Positions 35,124 through 47,560 of a stretch of 64,000 nucleotides of DNA are shown here, in pieces. The notes below the pieces were generated by a model. The model was not told the DNA's origin, did not search any database, and was given only the letters and a program-made list of their open reading frames with translations. A program made the position numbers and the translations under genes. Position 1 is the stretch's first letter. Each line of letters opens with the position of its first letter. This DNA comes from Casuarina equisetifolia (lineage: Eukaryota > Streptophyta > Magnoliopsida > Fagales > Casuarinaceae), in contig CM052358.1 of NCBI GenBank assembly GCA_028551475.1, forward strand, positions 250,501 through 314,500, written 5' to 3'.

Positions 35124-35732
35124 TGTTGAAGATTCTAATATGTTGACTGCACAAACTAATATGAATGGACTGAAGTCTGAGAAAGAAGGCCATCGTGCCT
35201 TGGCTGCACTGCTGAACTCACTGCCATAGCCCAAGAGAGCACTTACCATACGTGATCCATCAGCAGTATCCAACATCCATGATAAAAGGAGGCCCATATA
35301 TGCACCCCGAGCTCTTCATAAGCAAACTTATATTCCCAAGCCCATTGGACAGCAAGGTCTGCAAGTAAGCAAGCATTCTGCATTCTCAATCTATGAACGT
35401 GGTGAGTCATCTCAAGAGATTCCAAGATTTAGTGCTCCACTGCCCAATCATCCAAGGAACAAGGCTAAGCAGGAAGGCACCGTCCAAGATCAAGATGAAA
35501 TTGTGAAGAAAGTCATCCTAACCGGCCATATCAAGAAGAAGTACAGGAATGGATAAGAAGGCCGACCATGCCGACCATATATGTAATATTTAAACATTAT
35601 CTAAAGGGCTGAATCTAGCTATATAAGTCCAGATATGGTTTAGAGCTTTTGTATCAATTTTCTCTAGCCTTTATTCATATATACAAAGCCCTTTTTTTTT
35701 TATGAGCTTTGTCCTTTTACCAAAATTCAATT
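35124..35732 (+). repeat. Copia-1 5' LTR
   Basis: 609 bases. Sequence around 35610-35700 contains CTATATAAG, a plausible LTR TATA box at about 35619-35627, and a T-run before the end. Confidence 0.93.
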
Positions 35733-35745
35733 TGGTATCGGAGCC
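35733..35745 (+). other. Copia-1 primer binding site
   Basis: TGGTATCGGAGCC follows the 5' LTR with no gap and resembles the plant copia initiator tRNA-Met site TGGTATCAGAGC with one change. Confidence 0.85.
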
Positions 35746-35748
35746 AAC

Positions 35749-38700
35749 ATGGCTCGTAGAACCAACACATACCCTTTCCCTAATTCAATTACTGTAAGCA
35801 ATTTCGTCACTATCAAGCTTATAGAAGGGAATTATCTATCCTGGATGACCCAAATTAAGTCTCTACTTCAAACTCAAAAACTTATTGGTTTCATCACTGG
35901 TGATATACCTAAACCCAATGCCACAGTTGGTGATACTGATACTTTGAATCCAGAATTTGATTCATGGTGTCAAAGTGATGCCCTAGTCAAGTCTTGGATC
36001 ATCAGTACCCTCTCGGAAGAAGTGTTGGGTCACATCTTTGAGCTTGAAACATCAACTCAAGTTTGAGACGAATTAGCCAACCATTTCGCCCAGAAAACAG
36101 AGGCTCGAGAGTTTGACCTACTTTCCCAACTCAACAATCTTCGGAAAGAAGGTAAAACCTTATCAATTTTCCTCAATGAATTCAAAGGTATACTGAATCA
36201 ACTAAGCTCAATCGGTAAGCCTGTCTCTGATTCGACAAAAACATTTCAACTCTTAGAAAGTCTTGATGAAAGTTATGAAGCTTTTAAAATTGCTATGTTT
36301 CGTCCACCAATACCCGAATTTAGTACGGTGATCTCACAACTTCAAGCATATGAGTCACGTATTATCAGGTATCCAAAGAATTCCTCTATTAGTCCAAATG
36401 AAAATACTAAATTTGTTGTTCAAAGAAACAACAGGGGCGGAAGAGGCAACCAAAGAAATCGTGGATCATTTCAACGATTTACATCACAAGGTCGAGGATT
36501 TACACCAACTGCTTACAACAATAGAGGAATGTACAATCAAACCAAATCAAATATCGGTAACACTAATACAACTCCTGGTGATAATTCCTCTACTTTACCT
36601 CAACATCCTATCACTTGTCAAATATGTGGAAAGAAAGGACACTCAGGATTGGAATGTTGGAGGCGATTTGATCACACTTTTCAGGCTGACAACATACCAA
36701 AGGCACTAGCAACACTTCACATCAATGAACCCAAGAATGATGACTGGGTTGCAGATTCTGGAGCATCGTCACATGTTGTTGAATCAACAGGTAGTTTATC
36801 ATCATTTATTAATTACAGTGGTTCTGACACAATTTTTGTTGGAAATGGTGAGCGAATTCCCATCACTCATATTGGATCATCAAGCTTGAATGGTGGACAA
36901 ATAAAGTTAAATTCAGTTTTAGTAACGCCAGCTATAAAACAAAATTTATTGTCAATATCCAGATTAACAGATGATAATCCTTGTATTGTGATTTTTGACA
37001 AAACCTCTTTTGTTATTAAGGATCTGAGAACCCAGGTGAACCTTCTCAAGGGAACTAGAAGAGGAGACATATATGTGTTGCCTCACGAGAAAATACAAGC
37101 GTATTTTTCTCTTCATCAACAGTCAACAAATGGTAGCACATGGCACAAACGCCTTAGACATTCAAATCTAAGAATATTGAAAGATTTACGGACTCAGAAA
37201 CTTATTAATATAAAGGGAGAAATACCCGAAGTATGTACTGTATGTTTTGAAGCAAAAGGACATTTACTACCCTTTAGTTCTTCTCAAAATAAATCACTTG
37301 TACCTTTTGAACATGTACATAGTGATTTATGGGGTCCTTCCCCTCAGAAGTCATGTCAAAACTATCTTTATTATGTTATTTTTGTTGATGAATGCACTAG
37401 ATATACATGGTTATATCCCTTGAAACGAAAATCATATCTTTGTCATACATTTATTGATTTTAAGACTATGATTGAAAGACAATTTGACACAAGGATCAAG
37501 GTTTTACAATCAGACAATGGCGGAGAATATACCAGTAAGGAATTTGAAGACTATCTACGATTTCATGGTATTATTCATCAAATGTCTTGTCCTTATACTC
37601 CTCAACAGAATGGAATCGCAGAAAGGAAGCACAAACACATAGTCAAGCTCGGACGATCCATGATGAAGGAAGCATCAGTTCCACAGAAATATTAGGTTGA
37701 AGCCTTTCTTACTGCAGTTTATTTAATAAACAGGTTACCTTCATTAGTTTTAAATAAAAGATCATCCTTTGAATTGTTATATCATCGTATTCCTAAGTAT
37801 GGAACATTCAGAGTTTTTGGCAGCCAATGTTTTCCATGCATACGCTCGACAGTAACAGATAAGTTGGCATCAAAATCAGTATCTTGTGTCTTTGTAGGAT
37901 ATAGTTCACGTCACAAAGGCTATAGATGTCTACATATTCCTTCAGGAAAGCTCTTTATCTCAAGACACGTGGTATTTAATGAAAAGGAATATCCATTTAA
38001 GAAAATAGAACAATCAAGTACACATATTGATGAAGATACGACAGATAAATTGAATTTTTCGCAGAATGATGGTGGAAGCTTGGAAAAGGAACTTAGGACA
38101 ACACTGGACAACGAAGATGGACATGGGAAAAGAAGTGAGTACAGCAAGACCACTCCTATTATACGGCAGCCAAGTCATCTCATAACACAAATTGAGCATG
38201 ACTTAACACCTAGCAATCCGTATCCTGAGCAATCTGAAAATCCGGAAGCCTTCAATGGAGAATCTGTACAAAATATTGAAAATTCAGCCACTTCAATTAA
38301 TGACACATCTCAAGGTACATCGTTAAATAGCTGCCTTCCTGACTCAACAAATCACACATTACCTTCTATAGAAAACACATCTTTACCATCTTCTTCTTTT
38401 CCTTCAATAACCCATTCCTCTTCGAGCCCCGACAAGAATCTTTCATCTACCGATCTCCCTTTACCTCATACTGAATCACATTCGGCCACCTCACAGCAAC
38501 CTTCCAGAACCCATCCAATGGCCACTAGCCAAGCTGGGATTAGACGTCCAAATCCACGTTATGCGTTGCATGTTCAAAACAACGTTCCAGTAACACCTAC
38601 CAATCTAGCTAATGCTCTTTCTCATCCGGGATGGAAGGCTGCTATGGAAAGTGAAATGAATGCCTTGTATCAAACAGGAACATGGTCTCTGGTTCCTAGA

Positions 38701-40422
38701 CTCTCTACCATGAACATCATAGGGAGTAAGTGGGTTTTTAAAACAAAACTCACTCCACAAGGTACATTGGACCGGCTGAAGGCAAGGTTAGTAGCTAAGG
38801 GCTATAACCAAGAACCTGGAATAGATTATCTTGAAACTTACAGCCCTGTAATCAGACCCACCACAATCAGGTTGGTAATCTCTCTTGCAACTATCCGTGG
38901 TTGGCATATTAGGCAGCTTGATATAAAAAATGCATTTCTGCACGGTTTCCTGTCCGAACCAGTTTTCATGCTCCAACCAGAAGGTTTTGTTCATCCGAAA
39001 TATCCAAATCATGTATGTCATCTTCACAGATCTCTTTATGGTTTAAAGCAATCACCTCGTGCATGGTTCGAAAGATTGTCAAGTTTTCTCCTATCACGTT
39101 GCTTTCACTGCTGTATATTTGATCCTTCTTTGTTCATATATCAAAACTATGGTGCTGAAATCTGGGTCTTGCTTTATGTGGATGATATAATAGTGACTGG
39201 TAACTCAATGAAAATTATTGGTGATTTTTTCCAAGAACTTGGCCGTGAGTTTCCAGTTAAGGATCTCGGACATTTGCATCACATATTAGGACTGCAGTTT
39301 GAACATAATGATGCAGGAATTTTTGTTTCACAATTCCAATATAGTGTGGATGTACTTCGATGTGCTGAAATGGCGTATAGCAAACCCATCTCCACTCCTA
39401 TGGCAGTAAAAATAGAATCTGTTGCAAATGGAGAACAATATCTTCTGCAACCCACTATCTTTCGCAGTATCCTAGGATCGTTGCACTACTTATCTCAAAC
39501 TAGGCCTGATATAAGTCAAGCAATGCATAAATTGTGTCAGAAGATGAGTGCTCCGCAGATTAAGGACTTTTTCCAGCTTAAACGCATCCTGCGTTATCTT
39601 CAGGGAACTGCAAATTATAAACTGCAATTTCACAGCAAGAGTCCAACTACCATTTATGGTTTTACAGATGCTGACTATGGAGGTTGTGATCTATCCAGAA
39701 AATCAACCACAGGTTATTTGATGTTTATGGGAGCTAATCTTATTTCTTGGTCATCCAAGAAGCAAGATTTTGTCTCTCGTTCCTCAGCAGAGGCTGAGTA
39801 TAGAGCACTAGCTGAAGGCACTGCTGAGTCAATTTGGTTAATGAATCTGCTGCGCACACTTGGAGTAAGTCAATATACACCTATCCAAATGTTTTGTGAT
39901 AACTTACCTGCTCTTTACATGTCTGTCAATCCAGTTTTGCATAGACGATCCAAGCATATAGAGATAGACATTCATTTTATCAGAGAGAAGGTGGCTCAAG
40001 GCACCATTGTTACAACTTTCGTGCCCTCCAGACAGCAGCTTGCTAACATACTGACTAAGCCCTTATCCCGTGACCATTTTGAAGACTTACGTGACAAGAT
40101 AGGCGTTATACCTCCAATCTTGCGGGGGAGTGTTGAAGATTCTAATATGTTGACTACACAAACTGATATGAATGGACTGAAGTCTAAGAAAGAAGGGCAT
40201 CGTGCCTTGGCTGCACTGCTGAACTCACTGCCACAGCCCAGGAGAGCACTTACCATACGTGATCCATCAGCAGTATCCAACATCCATGATAAAAGGAGGC
40301 CCATATATGCACCCCGAGCTCTTCATAAGCAAACTTATATTCCCAAGCCCATTGGACAGCAAGGTCTGCAAGTAAGCAAGCATTCTGCATTCTCAATCTA
40401 TGAACGTGGTGAGTCATCTTAA
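35749..40422 (+). pseudogene. Copia-1 gag-pol polyprotein with two stop codons
   Basis: ATG at 35749 starts one frame of 1,558 codons broken only by TGA at 36064-36066 and TAG at 37693-37695; both sit where copia proteins have Trp, so both look like G-to-A changes. Gag spans residues 1-335, with a CCHC knuckle CQICGKKGHSGLEC at 290-303. The protease motif ADSGAS has its Asp at about 336 and is intact. Integrase follows with HSDLWGPSP, VLQSDNGGEYTS and PYTPQQNGIAERKH. A Ser/Thr/Pro-rich linker leads to the RT (SKWVFKTKL, RLKARLVAKGYNQ, LYVDDIIVTG with the catalytic Asp pair near 1145). RNase H shows TDADYGG, SSAEAEYRALAEG and SKHIEIDIHFIRE. The frame runs about 97 codons into the 3' LTR before stopping. 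Confidence 0.95.
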
Positions 40423-40739
40423 GAGATTCTAAGATTTAGTGCTCCACCGCCCAATCATCCAAGGAACAAGGCTAAGCAGGAAGGCACCGTCCAAGATTAA
40501 GATGAAGTTGTGAAGAAAGTCATCCTAACCGGCCATATCAAGAAGAAGTACAGGAATGGATAAGAAGGCCGACCATGCTGACCATATATGTAATATTTAA
40601 ACATTATCTAAAGGGCTGAATCTAGCTATATAAGTCCAGATATGGTCTAGAGCTTTTGTATCAATTTTCTCTAGCCTTTATTCATATATACAAAGCCCTT
40701 TTTTTTTTACGAGCTTTGTCCTTTTACCAAAATTCAATT
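40131..40739 (+). repeat. Copia-1 3' LTR
   Basis: 609 bases, same length as the 5' LTR. After it the FATA-like intron resumes (CTATAGTTGAAATTC). Confidence 0.93.
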
Positions 40740-43300
40740 TCAAAGACTATAGTTGAAATTCTTATTGATACCTTTTTATCTGAAATTGTTTTTCAGTGTT
40801 CAAAATTTAAGATAAAAAATGAAGCCGTTTAGATGGGTCAGGGTTATCCTGCTAGAATAAAGGTTGGTTTGGTGGACCACTAACATGAGTTAGTATGGCT
40901 CTGGGCTAGGATATTGCTTGCGTAATTAGCCATCTCGATCTTTCCCTTACTCTGGTTCTTTTCACTCTTGTTATTGACAGATGAATCTTATCTTAATTTT
41001 AAGATTGTTTTTGTAGAGATTATTAAATATCTGTTGTTGGGTGAAAGGGACTAGATGATTTGTGAGCAATCATTGGTTTTTTTTTTGTCTAACTTTGCCT
41101 ATCTGATTTGATATGTGTTCTCCTTGTTTGATGTGTGAACTTTTGTTTCAGCAACTGGGTCATGATGAACCAAGACACCAGAAGACTTCAGAAAGTAAGT
41201 GATGATGTATGGGAAGAGTATTTAGTTTATTGTCCTTGCAAACCCAAGTAAAGATTTCTGTATGCTTTTGGCCTAAATTATCAGTTTTCTCATAAAGAGT
41301 TTTATGTAGTTTATACATAGTTAAACATAATTCTTCTTGGCATTATCTATTGTTTTATTATTTGAAACCTTTCGCCTACCTCTTTGTCGTATGTGTGACT
41401 GGACTGGGCAACTTAAAGTTAGCTTAAGACCAGATATTATTCATTAAAATATTTGAATTGGAAGGAAATAATTTATTTACTGTGCTATGGAGGGAATAGA
41501 TAGTTTAACCATACATAGGTTTGAAGTGAAAGAGGTCCATTAGTGAACTTATCTTTCCATCCTGAAAGAAGTACCTTAAGTATGGGCAATATGAGTACAA
41601 GAAATATTTAGTTGTAATGATAGGTTAACTAAATTACTAATCAAGTTATTAAGAGTGGTACACTGGGACATGTCAGAAGATATTAATGTGGTGTGAATGT
41701 TTAGCAAGTGTTTTGAAAATGATTTTTGTTTCATATGTTTTATTTATAGAGTTTTTGATATGATAAAAGATCAAAAATTGTTTGTAGTAAGTTCCATATC
41801 TGGAAGTGTGGTTTTTGTGTTCACAAAAAACGTAATTGTTTAACAAATTTTATGAATAATGTCTGCTGGTATTTGTGATAAAATTCTGATTTCAAAGTTA
41901 CTTTTGAAACACAAGGAAAAAAAAAAAGGAAAGTAAAATTAGGGTGGCGCTGTGTATAAAAAAAAAATGGAATTAGGAACAATCATGCAATTACATGTGA
42001 CCAGAACAGAAGTGATCCTATAAGCACCCGTATGAGATTGAATGAGCCATTTGATCACCCATCTTCTCCATTGAGGGTAACCATGTGATCATATCTCTCT
42101 TCTTTTTTTGTGTTTTTATAAATTTGAAACTCTGGTTACAATGTCAATGCCTTTTATTTATTTATTTATTTATTTATTTAGGTTTTTTTTCCCTCTCTAT
42201 TCTTGATTCAAAATTAGTCATATTATATAGCAACTTTCAAAAGCCCTTCAGTACCTATAACTTGGATGCTATGAATCAGGAATGGCGATATGGTAGTCCG
42301 CCCATAGGAAGGTCAAAAAATTATGCCCTTCTTGTTCCATGTATGTGAACCTGTTCTAGGTTTGTGTTTGCTTAGTGGAGCTTCCTCTTAAGGAGGCTCT
42401 TTCACTTTATGGCAGTCCTAGCCTGATGGAGCATTTTTTTGCTTTTCCTAGTCTTCTAAGTCCTTTTCTGATGGAGCATTTCCTTGCTTTTCTTAGCCTT
42501 CTTAGTTCTTGCTAATTTGTCAAATTAGAATAAGAAACAGAAAATAAAGAAAAATTAAAGAGATACAATAATAGATGTACAATGGAATCCTCTCTACTGC
42601 TCATATGAATTAGGACCCTTAAAATTTTGGTAAGTGTCTTCTAACTACTTGTTTTTTTCTTCAAGAGGAGGCCTACAAACTTGAGAAATAAAGTAAAAGA
42701 TTAAAAGGGGAAGTTATTGACATAATAAACTCTAGATTACAAAGCAATAACTAGATAGGATGTGTGTTAAATATAACTCCTTATTCCATTGATGATAAAA
42801 TTATTATCAACCTAAAAATTTGTTGCTGAAATTGACCATCTACCAACCATCAATCAGATTTATTTGCTACCTCTTAAATAAAGTGCCAAACTGTGGGTAT
42901 CTGGAGTCCAAAATCTTGTGTATCACTTGGTCATTTGTATGATGACTCTTCTTTGTCTTGTTAATGTTATTTCCTGTCTATCTCTATGGCTGATTCATCA
43001 ATTTATTCTCATTGCAACAGAGTATTCCTCAAGAAATCATTGACAGCCATGAACTGCAAACTATTACCTTAGATTACAGACAAGAGTGCCAACATAATGA
43101 CCTGGTCGATTCACTTACAAGTGTGGAACCAGTTAAAGGTGCTGAAGCAATTTTGGAGCTTTCAAGGGACTAATGGTTCTACCGTTGGTATGCAGAACAA
43201 AGAAGATTTATGCCAATTTTTACACTTATTGCGATTGTCCACTGATGCGCTTGAAATAAATCAAGGATGCACCGAATGGAGAAAGAAACCTGCAAGATGA

Positions 43301-44379
43301 GACAATTTAGTCTGCTACATCTTTTTTTGCTTTACCTAGTTTGTTGTCCTATCCTTCTTTTCCTGTCTTTTTATGGTTCAGCTGCAATGTCATTTTTTAG
43401 GGGCATTGTATAAACTCTTGTTGCAATGTGCATGTAGATTGCCATGTGAGACTCTCATTTTCGGTTCAATTGAGAAGGAGGAACATTTACTTCTTATTTT
43501 TCGAATGCCCTCCTCAAATTTTTGTCAATTGTTTTACTTTATATAAATAGATCTATGTCTGAATAATGGCTATATGTTTTGTGCATGCTAGTGGTTTTTA
43601 ATGTTTTCGAGAGTTTCCATTGTAACAACGTGTGGAAGATATGTCTTCTTCCTTGATATGTTTTAATAAACTAAATGAAGAAAAAATCTTTTCTTTGTGG
43701 ATGCAAAAAGGACGATGAATTACTTCAAGCGATTGACTAGGACTCATTTACGAAGGATTAATATTGTTGCAAGCACAAATGTCACAAAATTGTTAAAAAT
43801 CTCTTAGGTTCAACTGCTAAACTTTTCCTTTAATAGAATACTATTTTAGCTTTCATGTAGTTGAAAATTTTCATTTTAAAAGCTAATGCCATTTCCATCC
43901 ATTTAACCCTAAGGATCATCCTTTCCCATCAAAAAACCCTATTACCGGAACAATTAAACAGCCATGCTAACGGAAAGCCCATCATTTTAATGAACCATCA
44001 TATCCAGATTCTTAGATTATTGGAGACATTTAGTCCTTCCAAAGACGAAGAAAATATTGTTGAATCAGCATAGATTATGCACAAACCTTGCTTCTACGGT
44101 AACTCTCAGCCGCTGATGGTTATTCTAGGTCCTCTCTTTGCAATGATTAAACGTGAGACAACACTTGAAAAGCCAAATAAATAGATTAATTCAACTACTA
44201 ACAAAGTAGTTGATTTTTCTCTTTATCTTTTTTCCTCTTTCTCTATTTAATGAGCATAGTTAAGATAGAGCCTGTACAAGAGCAATTGAAATGGCCTGAA
44301 GATGCTTACGAGCTCCGAAGTAACGTGATTGCTTCTATTTCTGATAAGGAAGTAGACATATAAAAGAAGCAAATACACT
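43301..44379. other. Copied FATA 3' flank
   Basis: Matches 16381-17290 until about 44208 and lacks the AATAAA. A 37-codon ORF at 44250-44363 (MSIVKIEPVQEQLKWPED...) has a relative at 56889-57038 (49 codons, MSIAKMEPPQEQIKWPED...). I do not recognise it; it may be an exon fragment of another gene. Confidence 0.6.
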
Positions 44380-44878
44380 CAGAGCCTTCAGATCTAATCC
44401 AACCAATGTTTTAACATTTTCAGAACGTCAACGTCGGTGGACGTGTTCAAGTGGTTCAACACCACACCGACCCTTTTGCTAGCTGCGTAGGAACACTTGC
44501 TCTATTCCAATTCTACTCCTGCCATCTATATAAGACATCAAAACATCTTTGAAAGGTTATAATTTTTCTTGTTTCTGTTTATAAGGAGGTCACGTGTCTT
44601 TAATCTCAACCCTGTTTAAGATAAATATTTGATGGTATATAATGATAAACCAATCATTAGTATGTTAAAAAAACCTGGAACGATAAGAAAAGACCTTAAA
44701 AGAATATCTTAATAACATAATAAGTAAACAAAGTGATAGTAGTTTAATGGACTCTGTTTAGTGCTTGAAATACAAAATGTTGTCATGGTTAGAAGTTTTA
44801 CACTAAAATAATAATAAATTAGGACATACAATGCAAGTACCTATTAACTAGAAAACCTTTGATAAGTCTTCAGATAAT
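44380..44878. repeat. EAR-family 3' flank, copy B
   Basis: Matches 18100-18640 and 59540-60060. It contains CTATATAAGACATCAAAACATC in all three copies. It follows the stop codon of the minus-strand gene at 44879. Confidence 0.75.
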
Positions 44879-46541
44879 TCAACCATTAAACCTCTTACCT
44901 CCTCTCTTCTTAGAGTTTATATTTATCTCAGAATTGCTAATGTGTCCGAAATTATAGAATTTAACATGATAACTAACTCTCTGCCGCTTGTTGCGTTTAT
45001 TCTGCGTTTTCGTAGTCTTCTGTTCTGCAATGATCTCAGGTGGGGATAGGGAGAGATATGAGAGCAACATTTGAAATGCCAAATTAATAGATTGATTCAA
45101 CTGATAAAAAAGATATAGAACATCAAAACGACAAGTAAACCATTTAAAAGCACAAGAATAAAAAATAATAAAGAAAAAAACTTAATAGAGCAAGGTTCAA
45201 TCCATTTTTCCAAAATAGAGTGGAATCTAAAAAGAACAACCACCACAGAATCTTTAATAATAATGATAATACATAATCTCCAAGATTATACAAAGAAGTC
45301 TAATATTACTTCAATAAAGATTTCTCCCATCAAAAGCACACATTATATAGATGAATAAAAAAGATGTGAGGTTTCTACAATTCCTAAAACATAATTTTGA
45401 CAAAGCTCTCTTCCCGTCTCTCAGTTCATTTTTGTAAAAGATCTATTTTATTTTTCTCCAGCTTAAAATGCTACTCCTTCAACATTCAGCTCTCTTTCCA
45501 AGAAAGGCATTCTTTTACAAGTCCAATCTTGAAAATCACTTAAAAAAAGAAAAAGATATTGTATTCTTTTTTGTTCTAAAGGTTCAGCTCTAGTATCAGC
45601 CTCTCATGAAATTTATGAAATCATCCCCTAGTCACAACTTCTTGATAAACTTTCAAAGTATCTATTTGTAAGTATGGAACATAAAGCATATATCTTTTAA
45701 GGGATCCACTTGATTTACTTATCATTAATAATCAACATCAAACAATAACCAACATTCAGCTTAGAAGAAAAGTCATTTTTCAAGAGAGATCACAAAAACC
45801 CACAGAGCATAATATAATAATATAATCAAGCAAGAACATCACCTAAGAATACTAAGCATAAATTGCAGGAGGAACAAACAAGAAAAATAAATCCACAATA
45901 TCCAAGTTATCAAAAGAGAATGGATAACAGAATCAATGAAGTTACCTGATTTGGCATCCTCCACGGTCTTTCTACTAGTCGTTCTAGAATTGTTTTGGGC
46001 CTAACATCCCATATAGTTGGATTGTTAAGATTAGTTATAACGAAAACAAACCACATAATAACATTAAAACAAAAGAAAGTTCACGAAATAAAAGAGCCAT
46101 ACTTCATTTTGTATGACCACAAACTGTGCTGGTTGGCTAGTTTGAATCCCATCCATCATAGTAGATGCAGGTTGTGCCGGTTGACCAGTTTGAACCCCAT
46201 CCATCATTGTAGATGCCACCCCATCCATCATAGCGGGTGCAAGTTGTGCCGGCTGGCCAGTTTCAACGTCATCCATCATGGTAGGTAGTTTCAACTCCAT
46301 TAAAATTATTCACAACAAAAGCAACCACGTAATAATATTAAAGCAAAACAATGTTCAGAAAATAAAAGAGCCATACTTCGGTAATAGCACTGGGGAAGGG
46401 TTCTATGGCATCGTTCTGTATGACCACAGACTCTGCCGTTTGGCCAGTTTCTACCCAATTGCTCTCCCCTTGACTTGAAGTTCCTTCCTGATCCCGATTA
46501 CTATCCGGTGGTGCAAGGTTGAGATTTAAGTCCAGTTTCAT
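44879..46541 (-). CDS. EAR-motif protein, family copy B (four exons, best preserved)
   Basis: I do not recognise this family. Four minus-strand exons (46541-46377, 46294-46103, 46000-45946, 45024-44879) join in phase with GT-AG borders into 185 residues. Residues 3-9 are LDLNLNL then APP, an LxLxL EAR motif of the kind that recruits TOPLESS-type corepressors. Exon 2 (residues 56-119) holds three or four units of the type TMMDGVQTGQPAQPA. Exon 3 (18 residues) is polar and ends TVEDAKS. Exon 4 has a basic stretch NKRNKRQR (146-153), a possible nuclear signal, then FGHISNSEININS. A splice acceptor (TTGTAG) sits 4 bases before the ATG, so a leader exon lies upstream. A small nuclear repressor or adaptor is an inference from the motifs only. 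The exon layout is shared with copies C and D. Confidence 0.5.
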
Positions 46542-46547
46542 CTTCCT

Positions 46548-47220
46548 ACAACCATACCGTCTTACAGTAGCTCCCTGTACCGCTGGAGTGCGCAATGCCA
46601 AAGCACAGTGAGTTCCCTGTCTTATTTGCGAAGTCGCAGAACATAAGGCAGAATAACAGAGAAAGAAATCCCATACCAAACGAAAAGGGAGACCATAGCA
46701 GAAAATTGATCTACAAATTATTTTTCAAAAAAAATCTGAAAAGAATTTCAACCATAGACTGACAACGACAGTAGAGTAACAATTTCTTTTTTCCCCATTG
46801 GATGAGAAATCGATTTTTCTTAACATTTTTAAGCCTCCAAGACAGACTCCAAAATTGCCGACTTTGGCAAACGTCGGACTCCGCCATAGAAAAAAGAACC
46901 GATTTTTCCAATACCAACTGAAATCCTAAACCCCTAGCATCACAAAGGTCAGATCTAACAAAAGCGTAGGAATCTGATCCCAATTAACAGAATGCTAATC
47001 AAACAAAACCCTAACCTATTAGTTCAAGCATAGCAAGAGAAAGTTCAAACGGAAAATGGAGATGCCGATCCCGACAGAAAACGTACTTTGACTCGCAACT
47101 TCCAAAAGTAACACAGATCGAATTCGGAAACCGTCTATCAAAATCCTGAGAGAGATTTTGTGCTCCACAGAAGAAGAAATGTGAGGAAGTTGATTAACAT
47201 AGCCTCCTTTCATCTCCACA
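46548..47220 (-). promoter_or_regulatory. Copy B upstream intron and leader exon region
   Basis: The stretch up to about 47,180 is shared with copies A (20290-20620), C (54800-55000) and E (31660-31960). It includes the segment around AACACAGATCGAATTCGG. One leader intron must end at 46546, but its donor could not be fixed. Confidence 0.4.
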
Positions 47221-47369
47221 AATCAATGGTAGTCAAGACTTGTAACTAAAAATTGTTTCTCCTTACCTTCGCTTCACATCTGTACACATAAATTGTAGGA
47301 CATCTTTTCTTGTAGAATTTTTAAAATTGGGCGGGAACCCAGGAAAATGGACGCACGCCGGGACGATGG

Positions 47370-47560
47370 ATGAGGATAACAAATTTCGTCCGCTCCACCT
47401 TTTTTTTCCTTTAGCCTGATATTTGTTCTCATGTTGCTCTACGGATTCTTATTTCGCAGTGCATGCAGATTGCCCCGCGAGACTCCAGATTTTCCGAGGA
47501 ACATTTACCTTTGATTTTTTTAACCCTTTTCTCAAACTTCTGTCAATTGTTTTATTTTAT
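47370..47560 (+). repeat. Fragment of FATA 3' flank
   Basis: Matches 16380-16640, for example TGCATGCAGATTGCC and CTTCTGTCAATTGTTTTA. It lies beyond the 5' side of copy B and is the third FATA-derived piece in the window. Confidence 0.65.

Larger units (their letters stand above)
35124..40739 (+). mobile_element. Copia-1: nearly intact Ty1/copia LTR retrotransposon
   Basis: A 5,616-base element inserted in the intron of the FATA pseudogene. It has two 609-base LTRs that differ at about 14 positions by hand count (roughly 2.3%), a primer binding site, a single polyprotein frame, and a purine tract GCGGGGGAG at 40122-40130. Domain order gag-protease-integrase-RT-RNase H makes it copia. The LTRs start TGTTGAAG but the 3' end fits best as CAATT rather than the usual CA, judging from the target duplication and the primer site. 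Two stop codons disable the polyprotein. Confidence 0.95.
32779..43300 (+). pseudogene. FATA pseudogene, truncated and split by Copia-1
   Basis: Copy of FATA from within intron 1 (10498) onward. It has exon 2 (33244-33377), exon 3 (33466-33579), exon 4 (41152-41247) and exon 7 (43021-43300). Exon 1, with the promoter and transit peptide, is absent. Exons 5 and 6, which hold the Asp-Asn-His motif, fell in a deletion joining 14182 to about 15220 (near 42090). Exon 4 has Lys to Asn, Arg to Trp and Arg to Cys changes, and its last base before the donor is A instead of G. Exon 7 carries one extra T near 43161, shifting the frame. Copia-1 sits in the intron-3 equivalent. Exons 2 and 3 are nearly identical to the parent, so the duplication is fairly recent. 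It cannot make thioesterase. Confidence 0.93.
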
